64,000 bases of DNA from Pyrenophora tritici-repentis (taxonomy: Eukaryota; Ascomycota; Dothideomycetes; Pleosporales; Pleosporaceae), in contig NC_089392.1 in the NCBI RefSeq assembly GCF_003171515.1, positions 1,798,001 through 1,862,000 of the forward strand, given 5' to 3'. The notes beneath the pieces are model-generated. The model worked only from the letters and a program-made list of their open reading frames with translations. It had not been told where the DNA came from and did not search any database. This document shows, one piece after another, positions 11,248-21,858 of this stretch. Both the position numbers and the translations under genes were made by a program. The first letter of the stretch is position 1. Every line of letters starts with the position of its first letter.

Positions 11248-11967
11248 ATGGACACGTTATCGCCGCAGACTCCGTCCTTCAGGAAGAGGTCGATATTCCG
11301 TCGCTTTTCAAGAAGAGACCGAGACGAAACCCCGCCTGCGTCGCCCTTTCTCATCGACGAATACCCAAGGTCGCCGAGGAGATTACGACGTGCCTCCACT
11401 GCACCACCACCAAACCTTACACCACCGCCGTCTCCGCCAAACTCCAATACTGGCAAAGCCGTAGCAATAGATACATCCAAGCCGCGGCAACCCAAGCTGC
11501 TTAAGCATGTCCGGCGCGTCGACCTGCCGCAGCGCCAGAATGCACGAAGCCGATTCACCCCACCCCCATCACCTGAGCCACGCCGACGCGTCCTTGCGGA
11601 TGCGCTACCAACCATACCTTTCCCGGGGAAGCCTCTGATAACTCCGTGGAATATATTCCTACCACCTTCGCAGATTTACTCTTTGTATCTTGGTTATGCG
11701 CCCAAGGACATGGACGACAAGTGGTTCATATACAGCGAAGGTCCAGACCAGGCTGGCAAGCTCAAAGTTCATTTCCACATGAGCGGCACAGGCATGAAGG
11801 TGGCCGAGCTTTTTGTGGTTATGGATACCAAAGGTGAGGGTGCGGGCAAAATTGTGGGCATCAAGTGGAATGGCGGAGCAGAGATGAACTGGATGAGTGA
11901 AGAGGAGGCCAAGTACATGATTCGGACGGCGTGTCGGTGGCAGCTGTCTGTGAGCTTGGAAAAATGA
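11248..11967 (+). CDS. Hypothetical protein with Pro/Arg-rich N-terminus, 239 aa
   Basis: The start is the only in-frame ATG near the beginning, in context ACCATGG. The first 110 residues are disordered, with repeated Ser-Pro and PPPSP motifs and many arginines, typical of phosphorylated, kinase-regulated or SH3-binding regions. Residues 130-235 look globular with a defined pattern of tryptophans and glycines (for example DDKWFIYSEGPD and FHMSGTGMKVAELFVVMD). I do not recognise this domain. It has no signal peptide or transmembrane segment, so it is presumably cytosolic or nuclear. A single exon suffices. Function is unknown. Confidence 0.65.
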   Translation: MDTLSPQTPSFRKRSIFRRFSRRDRDETPPASPFLIDEYPRSPRRLRRASTAPPPNLTPPPSPPNSNTGKAVAIDTSKPRQPKLLKHVRRVDLPQRQNARSRFTPPPSPEPRRRVLADALPTIPFPGKPLITPWNIFLPPSQIYSLYLGYAPKDMDDKWFIYSEGPDQAGKLKVHFHMSGTGMKVAELFVVMDTKGEGAGKIVGIKWNGGAEMNWMSEEEAKYMIRTACRWQLSVSLEK

Positions 11968-12499
11968 GATTGCTGCTTTCTCTTGGTTGTTGAATGGTAG
12001 AGCGTATGCAAACGATGCTTCAGGCGTCCATGTTTGGTCCTTTTCTTCTTTGCGCTGCGGGCCGATGGATTAAGCACATAATATAGCCCCTTCTTAATCT
12101 TTCAACGTTGGCAAGGGCTCCAACATGTCACGACAATGATACGACTGCAATGAATTATCAGTACGCCCAATTTCCGTGAAGGCCGAATAGTGCCGAGAAC
12201 ACTACCGGCGGCTGGATAAGGAGAATGAATTCCTTTTCAGACAATACTTTCTTCTGCCATGAAAATATATAGACAATTCCGGTATGTTTGGTTTCAAAGT
12301 GCATTGTTGGTATGGCGGTGGCGCGTCGCGTACCCTGTGGTGAGTGGGGGTTGGCAAACGGCCATGTGCATCTGTACGCCTCCGTAGTACTTTATCCAAG
12401 TTGGCGTCATCCATCTCGCTTCTGCTGTCACCCACTTTTCTCCACCCAACCCATGGCACCCGAGTGAGCCACGACAGGATTCAATCACATCGGTCCGAG
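11968..12499. other. Intergenic
   Basis: Spacer and presumed promoter of the zinc-cluster regulator. A TATATA-like stretch lies near 12265, too far from the ATG to assign with confidence. Confidence 0.35.
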
Positions 12500-14878
12500 A
12501 TGCGTACCAACTTTGGGCCTTCCTCGGAGAGCTCTTCGCCGCAACCCCAACGCCTACCTGTCAATCCAAGGAGACGTAAGGTAGCGCCCGAAGAACGCAA
12601 ACGCGTCGTCCGAGCGTAAGTTGAATTTCTGGAACTCTCTTCTCACCATTGCGTTGTACGTGTTTGTCGCCACGTGCCAAACGATGGTGGTCGTGCATTT
12701 GTGAAGATTGCAAAGCGTTATACAACATCAATGACTTATGCGGTACAGGTGCAATGCGTGCAATGTGCGCCGGGTCAAGTGCACGGGAGAGCAGCCCTGC
12801 CAAAGGTGCCACAAAGCCTCACGGCAATGCGAATATCCCCAACAAGAGAAACAGAAGCACTCGTTGAAAGATGAGCTTGAACGCTTACAACAGCGATGTG
12901 CAGCACTCGAGGCGGGATTCCAAGCCGCAGCACCGGATGAGGCAACCGACTTCATTGCCCAACTAGATCAGAGGCGGGCTGTGTCGCACTCGAATGCTCC
13001 TACCTTTAATTCCATGTCGGAAGAATTGGATGAAGCTGACAGCAACCATGGCCGCTTGCTTGTTGATTCTTATGGCGTGGGAAGGTTCTTTGGTGAGACA
13101 TCGGGTGCTACCTTTCTCGACCATCTGAAGCAGTTCATGCTGACACTGGTTCCTCTGACCTTTCATCCTGATTCTGCAGACGGCTCTTCCTTTGTTGCTT
13201 CTGTTGGCAGTTACCAGACGTACGACTCCAGGCCGTTTCCAAATCCAAACGTTGATCCTCTATGGCTACCCGCGCAGCCAGACATGGCTTCAATGCTTGG
13301 CGAACTGCGTGCATACATCCAGGATGGTAATGGCGAATTCGTATCGGGTGGCATCTACTGTAGGCTATGCCTGGGCCCCCAACGATATGTACAACAGCTG
13401 ACATGTTTCGAACGTTAGGGTGGGGTGATCTCAGCAATTCCCCAGCGCCGGTAACTAGCTCGGTTTCACTGAGTACGATGACAAGTGCGGAAGACAGCTT
13501 CAGATACTTGGCCTTTTACCATGTCTCTTTTGCCCTGGCTACATCCCTTGGTCAATCTGATTTGAGACGGTCCGATCAGCATGCAGGAGAAGCTTACTTC
13601 AACCGTGCGCGGAAGCTTTTGGGAAACCCCTTGGACATTGTGCGGTTCACTCTTAGCGACGTGTCAGTACTGGCTCTTATGGGGTTCTACTTGATCGAGC
13701 TCAACCGTAGAGATGCGGCATATGTACACGTTAGTAACATCCATGGTACGAAACAAATAAGGAAATTACTAACTGGGAGGACCGGTCAAGGTAAGCCTGG
13801 CTATTCACATTGCCATTATGCATGGCGCTTTCACAGCTTGTCATGATGAAGCGAGTAAGCGCACTTTCTGGACTCTCTATATTATGGATAGATGGCTCTC
13901 AGTGCTGATGGGGCGCCCACCTACGATACCCGACGAGGCTATGAGGCTTCCTCTACCTTGTGATGATGGGTAAGTAATTGGAAAGCGGACGATTCGGAGC
14001 GTGTCACTGACGTAGCCAGCGCCATGCCCCCGTGTGCAGGTCTCCGGGCACATATTGAGCTGTCCCGAATTTCCGGGTACATTGTGTGCGAGACATTCAA
14101 AATTGCACCTCGAAACTACACGCCCGGCTATTCGGCTCTGAAGGTTGACAAGGCGGTGAAAATGCTTGTGGATTGGAAGTCGCATTTGCCGCAGGTCTTG
14201 GCAGCCGATGAAAGCGCTGACCCCGCGGTGCTTTCTCTGCATCTGGCCGCGAACCAGCTCATGGTGCTGACAACTCGGCCGATTCTACTGGCGGCGGTCA
14301 AGCAAGCAGTTGCCGAACGGTACATGAACGGTCAATGGTCGTTGCAACAGCATGCGCATATCACACATATCCAGGCTTGCTTGGAGGCGGCACATGGCAA
14401 TCTGGTACTCGCCGAGCGACTACGATGCAAGAGGAAGCTGCTCCAGGCCGGCCTTCACTTTGTGTTCAATGCTGCCGTGATATTATTTCTTGAGCAGATC
14501 TTGAGCGCTTCTCGCAGCCACCCAACGCCACCTTCACCCGATATAGCGACGCACGGGACCAAGCTCGAATTTGCCATTCGCACGTTTGCGGACGAATCAA
14601 AGACGGGAACGAACTATCCAAGAGATTGCTTCAAGATTCTACAGGACCTCAAGGCTCTAGTGCATCGCTATCTATCTCACAGTCAAGTCAACTTGCTTCA
14701 TGGAAGTAACGCTAGCTTGGGTGCCAATGCAGGTGCTCCGGGGCCGCAGCCCGCGGCCCAACCAGGCGCAGAAGGGCAAAGCAAAGCGAACAGCACTGAG
14801 GCCAGTCCCTTATACCAAGAGATGCGTATCTGGATACAGAGCGACGGCTTGCAGCTACAGAACAGCTTACTCATTTAA
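12500..14878 (+). CDS. Zn2Cys6 transcription factor with fungal-specific regulatory domain, 691 aa
   Basis: Five exons: 12500-12615, 12749-13359, 13419-13729, 13791-13969 and 14020-14878. Every junction keeps frame and has canonical GT-AG ends. The zinc cluster is Cys40-x2-Cys43-x6-Cys50-x5-Cys56-x2-Cys59-x6-Cys66, preceded by a basic stretch and split by intron 1. A coiled-coil linker follows (SLKDELERLQQRCAAL), used for dimerisation in this family. The middle-homology domain includes RTFWTLYIMDRWLSVLMGRP in exon 4, a hallmark of the fungal-specific transcription factor domain. It is a nuclear DNA-binding regulator, probably of CGG-containing sites. It lies about 700 bp upstream of an MFS carrier in the same direction, a common regulator-target arrangement. 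The target is inferred, not shown. Confidence 0.88.
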
Positions 14879-15572
14879 GAGGCCCCCCGCCGGGAATGCT
14901 TTCCGGACAAATGCTGCGTCTCCTTGCTTCTGCACACGGCGGCATCCTCCCGCACCCGTGTTCCGATTGGCCAATCACGCCAATCTAGTGACTTCACTTC
15001 GCAGCTCACCTAGAGCCGTTCTTACCACATGGCTGGGTGGCCAGGCCAAGGGCGTTGCAGATGGCGTCAGGCTAATCGAACACCAGTTTGGAAAAATAGT
15101 ACGTGTTAGGTATGTGGGCATACATCACGTGCTTAGGCTGATATCGCTAGAGACCCAAGGGGTCTCTGAGTGGTTACACTCATGCCGCCGGTACCGCACC
15201 CGAGTCGGTGCACAAGAAAAAACCCATGAGGCTTGGGCGAATCCGGCATTGCGGCTGTCGCCAACGCGTCTAACTTTCCCAGCTCTAATGTCATCAACCC
15301 ATACACGATGATGCTAGTCCCCTAGATCGTGCTTGTCCCATTGGCTGTCCGGCCATTTGGACCCTTGGATCGGAGCCTTACATACGCATGCCGAGGTTGT
15401 ATACCGCTGGCATCGTGCAGGGTTACATATACAGAGAAAGGGCTGGAAAAAGCTCGGTTCTTCCCGATGAACCTCATCAAAGCAATTACGTACATGTGAA
15501 GACATTGAGTCACTGCCTGCAAAGCTCAGCGCATGCTCGGCCATCTTAACTTGCAGGCCGCCGACCTTGACC
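14879..15572. other. Intergenic between regulator and MFS carrier
   Basis: Presumed 3' end of the regulator gene and promoter of the MFS gene. No additional gene was recognised. Confidence 0.35.
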
Positions 15573-17519
15573 ATGGCTTCTATCAGGGAAAGAGCACCTC
15601 TGCTTCCTAACACTCATAGCTCCCAATTCAATCCAATTCCATCAGTATCCAACAACATGAGCGAGGAAAATGCGGTGCCTACACACGTCCGCTCACCTTC
15701 TTGTGGAGACAAAGTCATGACCAAGCGAGTGAATAGGAAAATGGATATTGCTCTCTTACCATTTTTGTCTCTGTTGTATCTCTTCAACGGGTTGGGTAAG
15801 GAGTCGCTTTGGATCGAGTCATGTTGTGACTTGCTGTCATTTATTGCTCTCTGACACCAGTTTAGATCGATCCAACGTTGGAAATGCTGAGACGCAAGGT
15901 ATGTTGCATCTGTGGGGTGTTGATCATAACGTCGATCGTAACGAGGTTGTATACAGGCTTCACTACAGACATCGGCGCAACTTCGGACGATCTCAACTTT
16001 GCAGTCTCCGTGTTCTTCATTACCTTCGTGCTGCTACAGCCTCCCTCGGCCGCCATTGGAAGGTGGTTAGGAGCCAAACACTGGATCACCATCATCATGG
16101 CAAGCTTGACGCTTCTTCTGCAACATCTTGCTCTGACAGGTTTCTAGGTCGGGTGGGGAATCTTCACACTTGCACATGCCTTCATTCATGGGCGTAGCGC
16201 ACTCATTGCTGTACGGCTCATGATAGGTGTCTTCGAAGCAGGCTTTTATCCCACCACCATCACCTATCTGTCTACTTTCTATTCCAGATACGATCTGGGA
16301 GTGCGGATAGGATTGTTCTATGGTCAATATGCTGTTGCAGGCGCTTTTTCAGCTTCTATCGGTATGCACTCCTGTCTGCGTCTGTCATGGCTAGCTAACC
16401 TGTACGCTAGCATTTGGCATCTTTCATCTAAACGAGACAAGGTTGAAAAATTGGCAGTATCTATTCATCATAGAGGGCGGTCTCACCATTCTTGTTGCGC
16501 TCGTGGCTTGGTTCTGGCTACCACGAGGACCTGGATCAGCATGGTTTCTCAATTCCGACGAGCAGAAATTTGTTGTTCGGCGGATTCGAAAAGATAACAT
16601 CTCATATGTCACGCACGAGTATGGCACTGATGGCGTGGAGCGAGATCGGCTCACAAAGAGGGACATTGTGGAGACGGCCAAAGACTGGAAGCTGTTCTTC
16701 CTTCTGATTTTCAACATTTGCGCTAGTGTACCAAGTCAGGCATTTTCAGTTTTTATGCCCATGGTTGTACAAGGACTGGGCTATTCTTCGATACAAGCAA
16801 ATCTGGTATGCCGACTTCCATGCAATTGGATAAGCAAGTCGATCTAACCATGTCGCGTGCAGATGTCAGTTCCCCCGTTCATATGTGGTGCTATTGGCCT
16901 CTATCTCTTCGCTCTCAGCTCTGACTACCGGTAAGAGTTCACGACACGGGTACGGAGAGCTATACTGAGAGTGGGATTTAGCAAAGAGCGTGGTTACCAT
17001 ATCATCGTTGGCATATTCATCTCCCTCATTGGCCTCATCATTACTGTTACCACACTATCTCATGGCGCTCAATACGCAGGTTTATGCATACTTCTGTTTG
17101 GAAGCTACATCTCAGCACCTCTGACTCTAGCTTGGCTGAGCGGAAATAACCCTGGTAGGTGAAATCTCTTTTGTTGACGGCGTTTTGCTCATGCATCTCG
17201 GGTACTGACGGCAGTCCCAGAGCCGGGCAAACGTTCCGTGGTAGTGGGCGTGAATGGGTTCGGCAACTTCGCCGGTGTCATCGGCAGCCAACTCTACAAG
17301 AAAAGATACGCACCTAGATATCTCACGCCCTTCTATGCTACATTGGGTTTCGTGGTAGCGGCACTTGTGGGGTATATTGCCTACAAGTTCATCCTCAAAG
17401 CAGTCAACGCTAAGAAGTTGCAAATGGCGAGCGGAAAGACGGCAGAGCAGGCTGAAGCGGAGAGGTTGGATGGGACGAGATATGCTGATGCAAAGTGGAC
17501 ATTTCTCTACGGCCTGTAG
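15573..17519 (+). CDS. MFS transporter, anion:cation symporter (Dal5/Tna1-like) type, about 515 aa
   Basis: Eight exons: 15573-15795, 15866-15898, 15957-16099, 16148-16361, 16411-16805, 16863-16930, 16982-17154 and about 17221-17519. All junctions hold frame. The third intron (16100-16147) starts with GC rather than GT. The last acceptor could be 6 bp earlier. The spliced protein has the family signature LDRSNVGNA at the end of helix 1, FITFVLLQPPSAAIGRW, and GVFEAGFYPTTITYL of helix 4-5, plus about 12 hydrophobic segments. By family knowledge these carriers import organic anions such as allantoate, nicotinate or pantothenate across the plasma membrane. The substrate cannot be deduced here. 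It follows the zinc-cluster gene in tandem. Confidence 0.85.
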
Positions 17520-17810
17520 AGACACGCTGAGGTTTAGCTGACGAAACTTGGACGGTACCTAGAGAGTAGATGCAAGGCCAAAACATTAGAGATCTATCAA
17601 GGAAAAGTTTGGAAGTTGTAGTCGCAAGTCTGACTTGTACAAGTAGCTTTGTTGATCGCATGGAGCTAACTAGGCCTCGGTAACTAGCTAAAGATTACGC
17701 CCGGCGTTAACAACGGGGCTAAATGCGGGGGGCAATCCATCGTCATTCATTCTGTTTAGCATTAGCCACTCCACCTCCCCTTGAGTCCATCACCCGGAAT
17801 CCGGGCTGTC

Positions 17811-19392
17811 ATGTTCCGATTACCGTCCTTCGTCTCCAATCGCTTTGCATCACGACCTCAGCCCCAAACAGAGTCGCCAGAACCGCCAGAATCGCCCGCC
17901 ATGGCCGAAGAAACACCAAAGCCGTTTCCATTCATGCGCCTCCCGCTCGAGCTTCGCGAGCAGATATACTCGATATACACCAATCCTGCAGACCATCTTG
18001 TCAAGAACGTGGATCTGGAAGCGAGAGGCTTTTTCGGCGGAATCTATAAATGGGATTTTGACCTCTGGACAGTCAGCAAGCAAATCTACGCAGAAAGCAA
18101 AAAGGTGTGGAAGAGAGAGAATGTCTTTGTCAAGATTGCTACGCCGTGGCCGAGTGCGGGTATGTATCGCGTGTATATCATGGCGACAGAAGGGGCTCCA
18201 GAGGTACTGGCGCAATCGCCTGCAGACCGCCGTGAGCTTTCCCCTTCTTTCAGGATGCGGCTGATTTAAACCTGGAGTTTTAGTGAACCACATCTCCTCC
18301 GAAGGCCTCGTACCCATTGTATGCACCGAATCACGTGCCAACGCATTCTCGTCCCACCACGGTGTCGTACAAATCACTGCGCCGTTCCATGGAGTGGTGG
18401 CTGAACACATGGTCGTCATGCTGGTGGACGACTTGCATCTTTTTGCTCAGACGTGGTACTACAGTGCTTTATCGTACCCCATGCTAAACGAACGGCTCTC
18501 GACGATATTTATACTGCGGAATCCGAATCGAGAGGAGGGTAGCGACGAGCAAGACATCGGCGTCCCACTATCCATTCAAAGACGGTTATTATATCCCTTC
18601 GAGCACGTCAAAGGCCTTCATGGAACCGAATTCCAGAACTACGACCCGAGTGTTCAAGCGGAGCTATCGCGCCTCCAAGCCAAACCCATCCCCACGCTAC
18701 AGGAAGCCCTCGAGTCCGCAACAGACTACATGGAAGCCGGCGACGTCGCACTCACGGCCCCAAACACCGACACGGAAACCTCTGCCCTCCAAGCCCTCGA
18801 CCTCTACCGCAAAGCACTCCACGCCATCCACATACTCATACACAACCGCACCCGCCGCGTAATGGCCGACATGTTCTTTCACGACAGCGTAACAAAAGGG
18901 CGTTACGCAGGCCAAACCGGCATAACCATCCGCGTTATGCTGCGCCTCAAACTCGTCTCCCGCACCGTGGCCGCATACAACAAGCTTGGGCGTTGGGACG
19001 ATGCCGCCTTTTGGGGCATGCGCAGCATACGCATCTTGCGCGAGACCAGCAACCCGGACTTTGAGGCTTTCCTGACCGAGGTCTTGGGCGGCATGGATAT
19101 TGCGCTGTTGTATGTGCGGACGGGGATTGCATTTTGGAAAATGGAACAGCAGCGGGAGAATTGGTGGGGTGAGATGATTGCGTATGCGGATGAGGAGGTG
19201 GCGAAAAGCGGGGAGCTTTGGTTGGCGGCGGGTGGATATATAAAGGGTCAGGCGAGGGGTGAGGTGAGGAAGGAGTTGGAGGATTATGGGATACCGTGGG
19301 AGATTTATGAGGAGTTGTTTTCGGATGTGCAGAGGGCTGAGGGCAGGGAGAGTGTGGTTGCAGAGGACGGGAGCAGTAGTAGTGAGGGGTGA
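17811..19392 (+). CDS. 2EXR/F-box-like hypothetical protein, 485 aa, two exons
   Basis: Exons are 17811-18159 and 18284-19392. The 124-bp intron (GTATGT...TTTTAG) restores the frame, and the alternative upstream acceptor would hit a stop at once. Residues 40-75 contain FPFMRLPLELREQIYSIY, the short motif that opens many ascomycete proteins of the 2EXR/F-box-like group. Downstream comes VSKQIYAESKKVWKRENVF, the usual continuation. The C-terminal half is helical with many charged residues and resembles a TPR-like solenoid (AYNKLGRWDDAAFWGMRSIRIL), ending in a Ser/Glu tail. Function in these families is unknown; adaptor or protein-protein interaction roles are assumed. No signal peptide is seen. 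Confidence 0.72.
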
Positions 19393-19687
19393 GATGGTTT
19401 TGATTACTGATTTCTCTTGTTCATGATGGTCATGATATAATTCCCTTTCTCCACACACACAAACACAAACACGTATATAATACAATAACGTCGAATGCTC
19501 TCCAAGCCTTTTTCTCTGCTCAGTAGTTGTCCATTCCACGCAGAAAATGCTGCTTTCCAAAACCAAAAGGAAACAGGAGAGTGGAACAGGTTAGGTTTGG
19601 TTTGGGTTCTTTTCTTTTCTTTTCTTCTTCATCGTGGTATCTTCCCATCATGAAACCCAACATACATGTGCAAAAAAAAAATGTCGC

Positions 19688-21535
19688 CTATTTGACTTGA
19701 TCCGGCGATACACCTTGCGAATGACTAGCCGCCGCCTCTGGTGCACTCGCCGCCGAAGGTATAGCCGACGACTGCGGCGCGCCCAACCAGCCAAACGCAC
19801 CAGCCTTCATATCCTTGAGCTGAGCCTCCTGCATCTTCTTCTCCTCCTCAGCCATCTCCTTGAGCCACTGCTCACCATTCTCACGAATCTGCTTCTCCAG
19901 GTGCATATAATTCTGCTTGTTGAACTCTCGGTACATGTCAATCATCATCTTGCCCTCATTCATGCCCTGAGAGATATTCTGGTCGCCGAGCTGCATGCCC
20001 GGTTTAGCAGCGGCGTCGAGGCCGAGGCTCTTCATGAACATGCCGCCGGCGGAGCCCTTTGTTTTGCGTTTTTGCTCAGCGAGGTCGCGCTGGAATTGTT
20101 CGCGGAGTTTTGCTTCGCGGCGGGCGTATTCAACGGGTATGTCCTTTCCTTGCATTGATTTAAGGACTGTGCGGACGTCGATGGGGGTGCCGGTTTGGGA
20201 CATCATGGCGAGGTATTCGAGGAAGGGGATCATGGCTACGAGGCCTTTGTCGTTGGGGTCGCCTTTCCATTTGGGCATGACGATGGCGTTTTCGGGTTGG
20301 AGTTTTACGTGGGCTGGGTCAGTGTCGAGGATGATTACTTTGGAAAGGTCGCGGTTGAGGTAGGAGAGGTCCTGGGTTTTGTTAGTAGGGGTCTGGTGTG
20401 TGAAATGCTCAAAACGTACTTTGATGTACTCGCCCTTCTCGAAGCGTGTGGCTTCGCGGAAGAGGGGCCACATTACGAGGCGGAAGGGATCGAGTTTACG
20501 GATGATGGGGTCGGCGTCCATGGACTTGACGGAGGTGAAGATGACAAGCTCGTACTGCGAGCTGAGATATCGCAGGAAGTAGTCGAGACCAGGTCGCTTT
20601 GCTAACCTATAGCCGTGCTTGGTGGTCCATTCTGAGTGCAGTAGGAGATCTTCCAAACTTAAGACTAGTGTGAGTTCGGGCGCTCCTCCTGGAATCTTGT
20701 CCTTGTCTGGTAGTAGCTTCTGGAAGGTGGGTTCGGTGTAGTAGGCTTTTTGTCCGTTGATACGAGCGGCGGCGCGGGCGTACATGGCTCCTAGACTCCA
20801 GCCGTTGGGAGCGTCTATGTGTGCGGCTTCTTCCTCTTCATTCTCCCAATTTCTGCCCATGAAGACTGCGCCTGTTGTGCCGAAGAGCAGCATTGCTAGG
20901 TAGGACCAGTTTGCGACGCGATTCCGCCGCCTGTCTGTGCTGGTCTCGTATGCAGATTTGGGCAGCTCCCCGCCACCACCGCCCTCTCGACCGCCCGCGG
21001 CGCCGGGTATTGCATCGTCGGGGAGTTGGTTGGGGTCGTTGGGGTCCCTCTTTGCCTTTCCTGAGGCTTCGGCATGCTCTTCGGCAAAAGTAGAGGGAAT
21101 GCCATATCGTAGGTCGGGCAATGGCTTTTGCGGTTGCTGCGACTCGGGGCTTTCGGTGGTGGGATCTGTGTTTTCGGCGGGCGACTTGGGGCCCGACATC
21201 TCCGCCTGTTCGCCCATGGCGGCGTCGCTTCCTGCATCTTTCGAGGCCTGTGTAGCGCTCTCTACTGGTCTTGATGGCTGTGATGGTGTTGTGTTGCGCT
21301 CTGGTGCCGCCGCCGAGTCGAATTCAGGCTGCTCTGAGGGGCTGGTTGGGTTTGGGCTAGTTTTGTTGTCTTCAGCAAACTTGATGGGATCCGTTGGTTT
21401 CCAGGTGTTGTCTTTTGGCTTGCCGACTTTGGCATATGTGCGTGTCCATGGTGAGGTCGAGGCAATGGATGTGATGCGAGGAGCGGCCACTGCAGGCCGG
21501 ATGCGCAGCGCGCGGACAGCAGCTCGGGGCAGCAT
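19688..21535 (-). CDS. TIM50: Mitochondrial inner-membrane translocase subunit TIM50, 599 aa
   Basis: Exons on the minus strand are 21535-20420 and 20371-19688. The 48-bp intron is in frame and has no stop, so it can be missed: donor GTACGT, branch ACTAAC, acceptor CCCAG. Its removal joins GEYIK to DLSYLNRDL, the expected NIF-domain continuity. The N-terminus is a positively charged presequence (many Arg, no acids in about 30 residues). An acidic/proline linker, one membrane span (YLAMLLFGTTGAVFMG near residue 220) and the FCP1-like phosphatase-fold domain follow (LTLVLSLEDLLLHSEW, then IVMPKWKGD). The protein receives preproteins in the intermembrane space and passes them to TIM23. The C-terminus is a long charged coiled coil. 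The start is the Met of MLPRAAVRAL. Confidence 0.92.
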   Translation of the reverse strand: MLPRAAVRALRIRPAVAAPRITSIASTSPWTRTYAKVGKPKDNTWKPTDPIKFAEDNKTSPNPTSPSEQPEFDSAAAPERNTTPSQPSRPVESATQASKDAGSDAAMGEQAEMSGPKSPAENTDPTTESPESQQPQKPLPDLRYGIPSTFAEEHAEASGKAKRDPNDPNQLPDDAIPGAAGGREGGGGGELPKSAYETSTDRRRNRVANWSYLAMLLFGTTGAVFMGRNWENEEEEAAHIDAPNGWSLGAMYARAAARINGQKAYYTEPTFQKLLPDKDKIPGGAPELTLVLSLEDLLLHSEWTTKHGYRLAKRPGLDYFLRYLSSQYELVIFTSVKSMDADPIIRKLDPFRLVMWPLFREATRFEKGEYIKVRFEHFTHQTPTNKTQDLSYLNRDLSKVIILDTDPAHVKLQPENAIVMPKWKGDPNDKGLVAMIPFLEYLAMMSQTGTPIDVRTVLKSMQGKDIPVEYARREAKLREQFQRDLAEQKRKTKGSAGGMFMKSLGLDAAAKPGMQLGDQNISQGMNEGKMMIDMYREFNKQNYMHLEKQIRENGEQWLKEMAEEEKKMQEAQLKDMKAGAFGWLGAPQSSAIPSAASAPEAAASHSQGVSPDQVK

Positions 21536-21858
21536 GACGGGTGGGTGTAAATAGAAATTATGAAACAAAACCGCCTCTACAACTCATCAACTGCGACGGG
21601 CGGGCGAAGAGGCAAAATTAGGCTGGTCATGTCTCGCCATGCTGGGATGAAATAATTGATGGAGCGCATGTCTTGGCGCAATGACGCTCCGTTCCTCGCC
21701 AAAAGTTCGCCGGCGTTATATGGTAATCGCAATCGTGTCCTTCACCCACCCCAGACTAGTAGGAACGCCATGTGGCCCTGCTTATACAACCTGGACACGT
21801 CCCCTCCTTGCCGCACCTAGAGCCCATTCCATGTCGCCTTACAGGGACTCCTTTGCCC

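Noticed and set aside
18697..19566. Long 289-residue minus-strand ORF
   Set aside because: Antisense shadow of the 2EXR-like gene, which has an intron, motifs and a matching start on the plus strand.
20937..21554. 205-residue plus-strand ORF
   Set aside because: Antisense to the low-complexity linker of TIM50; no independent features.
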